Shown here: positions 35,068 to 43,321 of the stretch, piece after piece | Position numbering within the stretch: the first letter of the stretch is position 1 | Layout: each line of letters starts with the position of its first letter | DNA from: CAWBLP01 sp963721065 | GTDB lineage: Bacteria; Pseudomonadota; Alphaproteobacteria; Acetobacterales; Acetobacteraceae | Assembly: GCA_963721065.1 (NCBI GenBank) | Contig: CAVRHO010000002.1 | Coordinates: 682,001-746,000 of the forward strand | DNA: 64,000 nucleotides | Reading direction: 5' to 3' | Position numbers and translations under genes: made by a program | Notes under the pieces: generated by a model | What the model was told of the DNA's origin: nothing | The model's database searches: none | What the model saw: only the letters and a program-made list of their open reading frames with translations

Positions 35068-36774
35068 ATGTCCGCCAACACCACCGTCGCGATGCGCCTG
35101 GCCGAAGCCTTCGCCCGCCACGGCGTGACCGTCACCTTCGGCCAGAGCCTTCCCAGCGCGTTCCACCTCGCCGCGCCGCATGCCGGCATCCGCCAGGCGA
35201 TGTACCGGCAGGAGAACATGGGCGGCGCGATGGCGGACGGATATGCGCGGGTGTCCGGCCGCGTCGGCGTGGTCACCGCGCAGAACGGCCCGGCGGCGAC
35301 GCTGCTGGTGCCGCCGCTGGCCGAGGCGCTGAAGGCGTCCATCCCGGTGGTGGCGCTGGTGCAGGAGGTCACGCGCAACACCACCGACCGGAACGCGTTC
35401 CAGGAACTGGACCACATCGGCATGTACGACCCGGTGGCGAAGTGGGTGCGCCGCATCGACCGCGCCGACCGGCTGGAGGATTACGTGGACATGGCCTTCA
35501 CCGCTGCTGCGTCCGGCCGCCCCGGCCCGGCGGTGCTGCTGGTCCCGGCCGACCTGCTGGCCGAGAACGCGCCGCCGCCGTCACCCCGCCAGGCGCGTCT
35601 GGGCGTGTATCCGCTGGACCGCACGCTGGCCGATCCCGCGGCGATCGAGGCGGCGGCCGACCTGCTGGCCTCGGCGCAGCGCCCGGTGATCGTTGCCGGT
35701 GGCGGCGTGCACCTGTCGGGCGCGCAGGCGGAACTGGCCGCGCTGCAGGATGCGGCGCACCTGCCGGTGGCCACAACCACCATGGGCAAGGGCGTGGTGG
35801 ACGAGGCGCATCCGCTCACCCTGGGCGTGGTCGGCTACGTCATGGGCCGCGGGTCCCGCACCTTCGGCATGCGCGACATGCTGGACGGCGCCGACGTGAT
35901 CCTGCTGGTGGGCAACCGCACCAACCAGAACGGCACCGACAGTTGGAAGCTGTTCCCGCCGGACGCGCGCTTCATTCACCTGGACGCCGACCCGATGGAG
36001 GTCGGCCGCAACTACGAATCCCTTCGCCTGGTGGGCGACGCGAAGCTGACACTGGCCGCGCTGCACCAGGCGCTGCAGCGCCGCGACCTGGGCGTGCGCA
36101 AGGCGGCCCGCCCGGCGCTGGAGGCGCGGATCGCCGCCGCGGTGCGCGACTGGCAGGACATCACCGCCGGCGTGCGTGCCCGTGACGGTGGGCCGGTGCG
36201 GCCCGAGCGGGTGATGGCCGAACTCGACCGCCGCGTGACGCCGGACGACATCATGGTCTCGGACGCCAGCTATTCCACCATCTGGCTGGTCGGCGGCGTC
36301 GCGTCGCGGCGGGCCGGGCAGCGCTTCATCACCCCGCGCGGCATTGCCGGCCTGGGCTGGGGCCTGCCCATGGCGATCGGCGCGCAGGTGGCGGCACCCG
36401 ACCGGCGCGTGGTGTGCCTGTGCGGCGACGGCGGGTTCGGCCACTCCTGGGCCGAGCTGGAGACGCTGCGGCGGCTGAAGCTGCCGATCACGGTGATCGT
36501 GCTGAACAACGGCGTGCTGGGTTATCAGAAGCACGCCGAGGACGTGCTGTTCGGTGCCCACACCGACGGCGTGGATTTCACCGCGGTGGACCACGCGGCG
36601 ATCGCCCGCGCCTGCGGCGTGCAGGGCGTGCGCGTGGAGCGCGGGCAGGATGTCGGCGCCGCGCTCGATGCCGCCTTCGCCGCCAACGCTCCCTGTCTGA
36701 TCGACGTCATCACCGACCCCGAGGCGCGGCCGCCGATCAGCTTCTACGCCGGCCACTACCCCGAGCCATTCTGA
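35068..36774 (+). CDS. Thiamine-pyrophosphate-dependent enzyme, acetolactate synthase-like
   Basis: 568 residues, three-domain TPP enzyme. The N-terminal catalytic-type glutamate is in AMYRQENMGGAMADGYA and the TPP/metal motif is GDGGFGHSWAE followed by NNGVLGY. The middle domain has VIVAGGGVHLSG. It differs from the gene at 3776 in many positions, so they are ancient paralogues. Substrate unknown; annotated relatives include acetolactate synthase-like and sulfoacetaldehyde-type enzymes. The 162-bp gap to the divergent cyclase should hold both promoters; the ribosome site is weak. The sirtuin gene follows after 12 bp. Confidence 0.85.
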   Translation: MSANTTVAMRLAEAFARHGVTVTFGQSLPSAFHLAAPHAGIRQAMYRQENMGGAMADGYARVSGRVGVVTAQNGPAATLLVPPLAEALKASIPVVALVQEVTRNTTDRNAFQELDHIGMYDPVAKWVRRIDRADRLEDYVDMAFTAAASGRPGPAVLLVPADLLAENAPPPSPRQARLGVYPLDRTLADPAAIEAAADLLASAQRPVIVAGGGVHLSGAQAELAALQDAAHLPVATTTMGKGVVDEAHPLTLGVVGYVMGRGSRTFGMRDMLDGADVILLVGNRTNQNGTDSWKLFPPDARFIHLDADPMEVGRNYESLRLVGDAKLTLAALHQALQRRDLGVRKAARPALEARIAAAVRDWQDITAGVRARDGGPVRPERVMAELDRRVTPDDIMVSDASYSTIWLVGGVASRRAGQRFITPRGIAGLGWGLPMAIGAQVAAPDRRVVCLCGDGGFGHSWAELETLRRLKLPITVIVLNNGVLGYQKHAEDVLFGAHTDGVDFTAVDHAAIARACGVQGVRVERGQDVGAALDAAFAANAPCLIDVITDPEARPPISFYAGHYPEPF

Positions 36775-36786
36775 AGGAGGGACCGC

Positions 36787-37539
36787 ATGCCGCAGGACCC
36801 GGAACTCGTCGCCCTGGCACGCATGATCGGCGAAGCGAAACGTGTGGTGGTGTTCACCGGCGCCGGCATCAGCACGGAATCCGGCATTCCGGATTTCCGC
36901 AGTCCCGGCGGGATATGGACCAAACAGGCGCCGATCGACTTTTCCGAGTTCGTGCGTTCCCACGATGCGCGGCGTGAGACGTGGCGGCGGCGCTTCGACA
37001 TGGACGCGACGCTGCGGGCCGCCCGCCCCAACCGCGGGCACCGCGCGGTGGCGGAACTGGTGCGCGACGGCAAGGTGCCGGCGGTGATCACGCAGAACAT
37101 CGACGGGCTGCACCAGGAATCCGGCGTGCCGGCGGACCAGGTGATCGAGCTGCATGGCAACACCACCTATGCGACCTGCCTGGACTGCGCGCAGCGCTTC
37201 GAGATCGACGACCTGCGTATCGAGTTCGAGCGCGACGGCATCGTGCCGCACTGTGCCTGCGGTGGCTGGGTAAAGAGCGCAACCATTTCCTTCGGCCAGG
37301 CGATGCCGCCGGAGGCGATGTGGCGGGCAAAGAAGGAAACTCTGGCGGCGGATCTGTTCATCGCCATCGGGTCGTCGCTGGTGGTTTATCCGGCGGCGGG
37401 ATTTCCCGAGATGGCGAAGCGCAACGGCGCCCGGCTGGTGATCATCAATCGCGAGCCGACCGGGCTGGATCCGATCGCGGACCTGGTGCTGAACCGTTCC
37501 ATCGGCGAGACGCTGGGGGCAGCCATTGACGTGATGTAG
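36787..37539 (+). CDS. cobB: Sir2-family NAD-dependent protein deacylase
   Basis: 250 residues. Sirtuin motifs: GAGISTESGIPDFRS (NAD loop), TQNIDGLHQ, catalytic histidine in ELHGN, a Cys4 zinc site with CLDC and CAC, and IGSSLVVYPAAG. The likely reaction is lysine deacetylation/deacylation with NAD cleavage. A strong GGAGGG site precedes the ATG. Being 12 bp after the TPP-enzyme gene, it is probably in the same transcript. Confidence 0.92.
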   Translation: MPQDPELVALARMIGEAKRVVVFTGAGISTESGIPDFRSPGGIWTKQAPIDFSEFVRSHDARRETWRRRFDMDATLRAARPNRGHRAVAELVRDGKVPAVITQNIDGLHQESGVPADQVIELHGNTTYATCLDCAQRFEIDDLRIEFERDGIVPHCACGGWVKSATISFGQAMPPEAMWRAKKETLAADLFIAIGSSLVVYPAAGFPEMAKRNGARLVIINREPTGLDPIADLVLNRSIGETLGAAIDVM

Positions 37540-37684
37540 CGTCACCGGCGTCCGCGCCGCGGCGGAGGATCGCCTGCGTCCACGTCGTCGTGCCGAGCTG
37601 TGTCGTGTCGCGTCGTGCGCAGGGCATAGGCGTTGAAGCCGGTCCTGGGAATTGGAATAGTGCGGCCAGGCACCGCTCTCCCAC

Positions 37685-37822
37685 GTCATGGCCGGACTTG
37701 ATCCGGCCATCTGCCCCCGACAGGGCGTGCTCCGCTGCAACCCGACCCCCGACAGGGCGTGCTCCGCTGCAACCCGACCCGATCGTTCCGGTGTCGATGG
37801 CCGGGTCAAGCCCGGCCATGAC
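37685..37822 (+). repeat. Family-A palindromic repeat, copy 2, with internal duplication
   Basis: Same ends and core as the 18135 copy, but longer (138 bp) because a 32-bp internal segment is exactly duplicated (37714-37745 and 37746-37777). It lies in the 568-bp convergent gap between the sirtuin and NRPS-like genes, which holds no gene I can support. Confidence 0.85.
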
Positions 37823-37867
37823 CCGGAGATTTCGGTCGCGACCCGAACGACCGGCCTCAGTGTGCAG

Positions 37868-38113
37868 CCTACGCCGGCCCTGCGCAGCCTACGCCGGTCG
37901 CGCGCAGCCTACGGCGGTCATGCCTAACCTACGCCGGTCGCGCGCAGCCTACGGCGGTCATGCCTAACCTACGCCGCTCGCGCGCAGCCTACGGCGGTCA
38001 TGCCTAACCTACGCCGTCGCGCGCAGCCTACGGCGGTCATGCCTGGCCTACGCCGGTCGCGCGCAGCCTACGGCGGTCATGCCTGGCCTACGCCGCTCGC
38101 GCCCAGCCTACGT
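37868..38113. repeat. Tandem array of 40-bp units (two 20-bp halves)
   Basis: About six copies of a 40-bp unit composed of CCTACGCCGGTCGCGCGCAG and CCTACGGCGGTCATGCCTAA. Most steps are exactly 20 bp; one unit lacks a base near 38017. The array runs into the stop codon of the NRPS-like gene (38108-38110). There are no unique spacers, so it is not CRISPR. Confidence 0.9.
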
Positions 38114-40816
38114 CCGCGCCACCGCGTCGCCCCGCACCGTGGCCCGGTGAACAGCCTCGGCGAACCGGTCGCACAGATCGGCGCGATGCGGCGGGTCCAG
38201 CATGGTCCAGTGATTGCCGTTCACGGACACGACCGTCAGATCCGAACTGCGCGCGCCCCAGCCGAGGTCCGGCGTCGCATCCGCCGCATGCGCATCGGTC
38301 CGGAACAACGCGGTCGGCACAGCAAGGCTGCCGTGCCCGCCGGCGCGATACCACTGCCGGCGGGCCAGCAACTGCAGCACAAGGCGCGTGCGCCGGTCGA
38401 AGGTGAATGCCGTGCGGGTTGGCAGCAACGGTCGCCACAGCCTGCTGTGACGCAACAGGCGCTCCAGCCCCACGACGTCACGGGCACATTTCGACAGCAC
38501 GACCCCGGCGCCGGCGTGCCAGCGGTCGTGCGCCATGTCCTGCCGCAGGTTGCGGCCCTGGTCGCGCATCGATGCCGCCCGCTCGGCCGCCGCGTCGTCC
38601 GCCAGCTTTTCCGCATCCGTGTCGAGGATGCCCAGGAACGACACCGACCGCCCCAGCGTCACCAGGCGACGGGCGGCGGCAAAGGCGACGTCGCCGCCGA
38701 AGGAATAGCCGGCCAGCAGCAGCCGTCCGCCCGGCTGGGCCGCGGTGATCTGGGATACGGCGACCTCGACCAGAGCGTCGAACCGGCGACCGCGCCGGAC
38801 CATGTCCGCCCAGTCCAGGTAGGTGATCACCACGAAGCGGATACGGTCCTGCAGGGCCGCGCGGAACTGCGCCAGCCGCGGTTCGTCGCCGCCCAGTCCG
38901 GGGAACAGGAACACGGTCGGGCGTTCGTCACCTTCGGACTGGTCTTGTTTCCGCGGCGCGTGTTCGATGGCAACGACCGCGTCACGGATGTGCATGTCGC
39001 TGGTGAACAGATCCAGCGGCAGACGACGGTCCAGCAGTGTCTCCAGCCACAGCACGAACTGCAGCATCTTGAGCGAGTCGCCGCCGGCCGCCTCGAAACT
39101 CAGATCCCGGTCCAGGGCCCGCCGGCCCAGGACCGCGCGCCAACCATGCTGCACGGCCTGTATCACCGAGCCCGGAGACGCACTGTCCGGACGCTCTGCC
39201 GGATGTTCATCGCCCGCCGCGGCGGCCGCGCCATCGCCCGCCGGTTCCTGGTCCAGCGCCTGCAAGGCGCGGGTATCCAGCTTGGCGCTGGGCAGCCGCG
39301 GCAAGGAACCGATCACATGCACCCGAGCCGGTCGCATCGCCGGCGGCAGTTGGGCGCGCAGCGTGTCGCGAATCTCCGCGGCGCCGAGATCCCGGCGCGT
39401 GGCGCGCGGCACGACGAAAGCGCCCAGGGTGGTTGCCTTGCCGGAGCGCCGGGCGATCACCGCGGCGTCGGCAACATCCGGCAGGGCCCGCAAGGCCGCC
39501 TCGACCTCCGAGGGCTCCACCCGCACGCCGCTGATCTTCACCTGCCGGTCCTTGCGCCCCGTCACCGTGCACAGGCCGTCCGCCTCGATATGCACCAGGT
39601 CCCCCGTGCGCAGCACGCGCGCACCCGGCTGCTCGGGATCGGGCCGCATGCTGCCCGGGATGCAGCGCCCGTGCTGCCAGGTGCCCAGTGCGAGATAGCG
39701 GCTGCGCAGCACCAACTCTCCCGTGTCTCCCGGGGGCACGGGCTGGTCGTCGTCATCCACCACCGCTGCCGCGTTGCCCGGCAGCACATAGCCGACCGGC
39801 ACGAACGGCCCGCCTGGCGTCGCGTCGCGCGGGACGAACCACTGGGTACCGGTGGCTTCCGTGGCGCTGTAGCCGATCTGGATGAAACAATCCGCCGGCA
39901 GGACGCTGCGGAAAAGCGCAATGTCGGTCCAGAACACCACCTCGCCGCCGACGCGGATGGTGCGCAGGCTGCGCAGCGCGTCCGCCGCGCCGGGCCCGTT
40001 CATCAGCGCGCGCAACATGCTCGGCACGGCGTTCAGCGCGGTGATCCGGGCTTCACGGATGCAGCGGATGATCGTGCCCAGCCCGGCGTGCTGCGTGTCG
40101 ATCACATGCAGCGTCGCACCGGTCAGCAGCGCGGTCAGCCCTTCCCGCGTGCCGGCGATGGTGCAGGGGGAGCTGAGCGTCAGCATGCGGTCGCCGGCGT
40201 GCAGGTGGCAGGCGTTCACGTACTGCGCCACACGTTGCAGCAAGGCCTGCTGGTTGTTGGCGACGCCCTTCGGCCGCCCGGTGCTGCCGGAGGTGTACAG
40301 CACCGCGGCCGGTACATCGGCGCCGGGGGCGGCCGGGCAGGGCCAGGCCGGCGCAGAATCGGGTGGTGCTGCCAGGTCCCAGGACAGGCGCGGCAAACCG
40401 GCCGGAATCACTTGCGCGTCCGGATCGAACCCGGGCGGCGCGATCACTGCGGCGACGCCCGCGTCCTTCAGGATCTCCGCGTTCCGGCTGGCCGGATGGT
40501 GCAGGTCGAGCCCGACATAGGTGCGTCCGGCGCCGACACAGGCCAGGATAGCCACCCAGAACGCAGCCGAATGCGACTGGAGAATGCCGATCGCGCCTGG
40601 CTCGCACGCAGCATCGATACGCGCAGCGAGGTCGCGCGCGATTGTTGACAGCGCCGCGTAACTCAGCCGGTGGGCGCCGTCGTCCAGCGCCGTGTCGTCG
40701 GCGTGCCGCGCCACGATGCTGTCGAACCGCGCGATGATGCCGCGGTCGATCCAATGGTCCGGCCACGGTTCGAAATCCTGAGTGCGTGGGCCATTCAGGT
40801 CGAGTGGTAACGGCAT
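38108..40816 (-). CDS. Single-module NRPS-like protein (adenylation, carrier, thioesterase)
   Basis: 902 residues from ATG 40816 (GGGACG upstream). An adenylation domain (about 20-520) shows YTSGSTGRPKGV, GYSATEATGT, RTGDLVH, GRKDRQVKISGVRVEP and the catalytic lysine segment LPRLPSAKLD. A carrier domain follows with the phosphopantetheine serine in AGGDSLKML. The last 250 residues are a thioesterase (GYSFGGDVA serine, GNHWTMLDP histidine). There is no condensation domain, so it activates one acid and releases or dimerises it. The acid cannot be predicted reliably. No other biosynthetic gene is adjacent; activation needs a phosphopantetheinyl transferase from elsewhere. Confidence 0.85.
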   Translation of the reverse strand: MPLPLDLNGPRTQDFEPWPDHWIDRGIIARFDSIVARHADDTALDDGAHRLSYAALSTIARDLAARIDAACEPGAIGILQSHSAAFWVAILACVGAGRTYVGLDLHHPASRNAEILKDAGVAAVIAPPGFDPDAQVIPAGLPRLSWDLAAPPDSAPAWPCPAAPGADVPAAVLYTSGSTGRPKGVANNQQALLQRVAQYVNACHLHAGDRMLTLSSPCTIAGTREGLTALLTGATLHVIDTQHAGLGTIIRCIREARITALNAVPSMLRALMNGPGAADALRSLRTIRVGGEVVFWTDIALFRSVLPADCFIQIGYSATEATGTQWFVPRDATPGGPFVPVGYVLPGNAAAVVDDDDQPVPPGDTGELVLRSRYLALGTWQHGRCIPGSMRPDPEQPGARVLRTGDLVHIEADGLCTVTGRKDRQVKISGVRVEPSEVEAALRALPDVADAAVIARRSGKATTLGAFVVPRATRRDLGAAEIRDTLRAQLPPAMRPARVHVIGSLPRLPSAKLDTRALQALDQEPAGDGAAAAAGDEHPAERPDSASPGSVIQAVQHGWRAVLGRRALDRDLSFEAAGGDSLKMLQFVLWLETLLDRRLPLDLFTSDMHIRDAVVAIEHAPRKQDQSEGDERPTVFLFPGLGGDEPRLAQFRAALQDRIRFVVITYLDWADMVRRGRRFDALVEVAVSQITAAQPGGRLLLAGYSFGGDVAFAAARRLVTLGRSVSFLGILDTDAEKLADDAAAERAASMRDQGRNLRQDMAHDRWHAGAGVVLSKCARDVVGLERLLRHSRLWRPLLPTRTAFTFDRRTRLVLQLLARRQWYRAGGHGSLAVPTALFRTDAHAADATPDLGWGARSSDLTVVSVNGNHWTMLDPPHRADLCDRFAEAVHRATVRGDAVART

Positions 40817-41311
40817 GACGTCCCGCCCCTGCGTATTCCCGGTAACAATCGACAGGCATGGGACGATGCTGGAATTGCCATTGCTTTGTCCCCGGCCTGC
40901 GATTCGCGTCACGGCGTCTCAGGCCTGCGGGAGCAACGTGCGCCGCCTGCATACGCAATGCGCGAACCCATGCCGCATTGCGGCAACTTCGTGGCGACAA
41001 CGCCCGGTGGAAAGCTTCGGATCGGTTCGCGATTGCGTGGGCGCAGACTTTTCCAACACACGTGAACGGGCGAGGCGGGCGCGAGAAATGCTCGCTGGTC
41101 CATCGTGTTCCGTCCGTACCGATCCGCACCGGCTGCGACAGGCGCGCAATCGTACATCGGCGTGGCCGGCGCAGTGATCACGCCGGGCGCTGCCGCATCA
41201 TCCGGCTGGCGTGTTGCGTGGACCCGCTGCCGGCGCGCGCACCAGCCCCCGGTTTTGACGCGCCCGGCCGCCGGCGCGAAGCTGACGCCTGCACGGCATC
41301 AGGGGGACAGC
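40817..41311. other. Divergent intergenic region, no gene seen
   Basis: 495 bp between the start codons of the NRPS-like gene and the aldo/keto reductase gene. It should contain both promoters. I saw no repeat-family member or recognisable operator here; open frames are short and unconserved-looking. Confidence 0.5.
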
Positions 41312-42289
41312 ATGGAACGCCGCAACCTCGGCCAGTCGGGCCTGCGCGTCTCCACCATCGGGCTCGGCTGCAACAATTTCGGCGGCCGCATCGACAAGGA
41401 GGCGACGCGCCGCGTGATCCACAAGGCGCTGGACCTCGGTATCACGCTGTTCGACACCGCCGACACCTATGGCAACCAGGGCGGCTCGGAAACCGAAATG
41501 GGCGAGATCCTGGGCGACGCGCGCAAGCGCATCGTGCTGGCCACCAAGTTCGGCAATCCGATGGATGATTCGGGCGAGAAGTCCGGCGGGTCGCGCCGCT
41601 ACATCATGGAAGCGGTGGAGGCCAGTCTGCGCCGGCTGCGTACCGACTGGATCGACCTGTACCAGATCCACCGCCCCGACCCGCGCACGCCGGTCGAGGA
41701 AACGTTGCGTGCCCTGGACGACCTGGTACGCCAGGGCAAGGTGCGCTACATCGGCTGCTCCAATTTCCCCGCCTGGCAGGTGGTGGAGGCGCAGTGGACC
41801 GCGCGTTCCGCCAACCTGAACGCGTTCGTTTCGTGCCAGGATGAATATTCGCTTGTGGTGCGCGACGTGGTGGAACCGCAGTTGCGGCCAGCGATGCTGC
41901 GATACGGCATGGGCCTGCTGCCGTTCTTTCCGCTGGCCAGCGGCCTGCTGACCGGCAAGTACCGCCGCAATGCGCCGCTGCCGGGTGGGACGCGGCTGGC
42001 GAACACGCAGCGCCTGGCCGACCGCTACCTGACCGAACAGAACTGGTCGGTGGCCGAACGACTCGGCGACTTCGCCGAGGCGCGCGGGCACACGCTGCTG
42101 GAACTGGCGTTCAGTTGGCTGCTGGCGCAGGCCCCGGTGGCCAGCGTGATCGCCGGCGCGACGCGGCCGGAGCAACTGGAGCAGAACGTGCAGGCCGGCG
42201 ACTGGCGGCTGACCGAGGAAGATCTGGCGGAGATCGACCAGGATCACCGCGGCCTGACCCGATGGCGGCCTGACCCGATGGCGGCCTGA
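41312..42289 (+). CDS. Aldo/keto reductase
   Basis: 325 residues, TIM-barrel AKR. Family marks: LGQSGLRVSTIGLGCNNFG, catalytic tyrosine and aspartate in FDTADTYGN, lysine in LATKFGN, histidine in YQIHRPDP, and the NADP-binding SVIAGATRPEQLEQN. Start ATG 41312 follows AGGGGGACAGC; a longer upstream frame lacks family similarity. The last eight or so codons and the stop are encoded by a 16-bp tandem repeat, giving the tail TRWRPDPMAA. Confidence 0.9.
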   Translation: MERRNLGQSGLRVSTIGLGCNNFGGRIDKEATRRVIHKALDLGITLFDTADTYGNQGGSETEMGEILGDARKRIVLATKFGNPMDDSGEKSGGSRRYIMEAVEASLRRLRTDWIDLYQIHRPDPRTPVEETLRALDDLVRQGKVRYIGCSNFPAWQVVEAQWTARSANLNAFVSCQDEYSLVVRDVVEPQLRPAMLRYGMGLLPFFPLASGLLTGKYRRNAPLPGGTRLANTQRLADRYLTEQNWSVAERLGDFAEARGHTLLELAFSWLLAQAPVASVIAGATRPEQLEQNVQAGDWRLTEEDLAEIDQDHRGLTRWRPDPMAA

Positions 42290-42316
42290 CCCGATGGCGG
42301 CCTGACCCGATGGCGG
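42253..42316 (+). repeat. Four exact 16-bp tandem copies over the AKR stop codon
   Basis: Unit CCTGACCCGATGGCGG repeated at 42253, 42269, 42285 and 42301 without mismatch. The stop TGA of the aldo/keto reductase (42287-42289) is inside the third copy. Sixteen is not a multiple of three, so copy changes upstream of the stop would alter the C-terminus. Confidence 0.9.
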
Positions 42317-42380
42317 CCTGGGCCAACGGCGCTCCGGGCTGGCGGTGCTCTGAACCGGTGGCGCTCTGGGCCGGCGGTGC

Positions 42381-42466
42381 TGGTGCGAGAGGGGGGATTC
42401 GAACCCCCACGCCTTTTGGGCGGTCGATTTTGAGTTCGACTGCGTCTACCGTTCCGCCACTCTCGC
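42381..42466 (-). tRNA. tRNA-Leu (anticodon CAA)
   Basis: Cloverleaf on the minus strand: acceptor GCGAGAG/CTCTCGC, D-arm GCGGAACGGTAGACGC, anticodon stem GTCGA/TCGAC, class-II variable arm CGCC-CAAAA-GGCG, T-arm GGGGG-TTCGAAT-CCCCC, discriminator A and an encoded CCA. The CTCAAAA loop sequence gives anticodon CAA. An extra A before the loop makes it eight bases, or puts a bulge in the stem; see findings. Confidence 0.9.
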
Positions 42467-42613
42467 GACGGACGCAGCATACAGGATTGGGCGCCAACGC
42501 CATAGTGGGCGATGCAGGCGATCCTGCACTGATCCAGTGCTGATCCCCTTGGGGGGCGGTGCGTGGCGTCGGGCTGTCCGCCGGTTGGGCAGGTCATGGC
42601 TGTGCGGCGCCCC

Positions 42614-43072
42614 CTACACCCCCACGTGCTCGTGCGTACCGGTCGTGGTGCCGTGGGGGTGGCTGGCGGTGGAGATCTGCGCCGGGATGACGTGCAGGTT
42701 GGCATGGCGCACCCCGCGCTGGCTGGCCAGTGCGTCGGCAAAGCCGCGCACCGCACCGTGCGCGCCCCGCATCACCGACACCTCCAGGCAACTGTCGTGG
42801 TCCAGGTGCACGTGCAGGCTGGCAATCGACAGGTCGTGCCGGTCGTGATGGGCGCGGGTCAGCCGGCCGGGCAGGTCGCGCGTGTGGTGGTCGTACACGT
42901 AGGTCAGCACGCCAAGGCACAGGGACGCCGGGCTTTCCAGTCGCTCCCGGCTGATCCGCTCGCGGAGAAGGTCGCGGACCGCCTCCGACCGGCTGTCGTA
43001 GCCGCGCTGGCGCATCAGCGCGTCCACCGCCTCCAGAAGCTCGTCCTCGATCGTGATGGTCACCCGCTGCAT
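42614..43072 (-). CDS. nikR: NikR nickel-responsive transcriptional regulator
   Basis: 152 residues: an N-terminal ribbon-helix-helix DNA-binding part (MQRVTITIEDELLEAVD) and a C-terminal ACT-like nickel-binding part. With ATG 43072 the nickel ligands fall at H76, H87, H89 and C95, the same numbers as in E. coli NikR (HVHLDHDSC), which supports this start over the longer frame to 43141. NikR represses nickel uptake when Ni is sufficient. It is divergent from the nickel permease gene; the gap contains a 140-bp repeat. Confidence 0.93.
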   Translation of the reverse strand: MQRVTITIEDELLEAVDALMRQRGYDSRSEAVRDLLRERISRERLESPASLCLGVLTYVYDHHTRDLPGRLTRAHHDRHDLSIASLHVHLDHDSCLEVSVMRGAHGAVRGFADALASQRGVRHANLHVIPAQISTASHPHGTTTGTHEHVGV

Positions 43073-43101
43073 CGCCGGCCTCCTGCCCCGTCCCGGCAGT
43101 G

Positions 43102-43240
43102 TAATACCAACCCGCATATCGTTTGACATACGAGCGGGCATTCAGCGTCATGGCCGACGAAGGCCGGCCATCCACGGCTTTCGCTGTTGCCATCGGCAAA
43201 GTCGTGGGCGGCGGGCCTGCGCCCGCCACGACGGTAGGGA
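43102..43240 (+). repeat. Family-B dispersed repeat, copy 1
   Basis: About 139 bp beginning TAATACCAACCCGCATATCG, then a GTCATGGCC...GGCCGGCCATCCAC palindrome and a terminal GGCGGGCCTGCGCCCGCC hairpin. It matches 54631-54770 (inverted) over its full length at roughly 85-90% by eye. It fills most of the nikR-permease promoter gap. Confidence 0.85.
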
Positions 43241-43321
43241 CAGCGGCCGAGCGCCAGTGATTACGCGGGCCGGTATAACGCGCAACGCGGTTGCCGGGCA
43301 GCGGCCGGTGTGCGAACTGGT

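Noticed and set aside
37868..38113. Possible CRISPR array
   Set aside because: Units follow each other every 20 or 40 bp with no unique spacers, and no cas gene is present.
38000..40648. 882-residue open frame on the plus strand
   Set aside because: It is antisense to the NRPS-like gene, has Arg/His-biased shadow composition, and begins in the tandem repeat.
43241..43321. Possible riboswitch before the nickel permease
   Set aside because: The space is under 100 bp and shows no recognisable NiCo or cobalamin riboswitch core.
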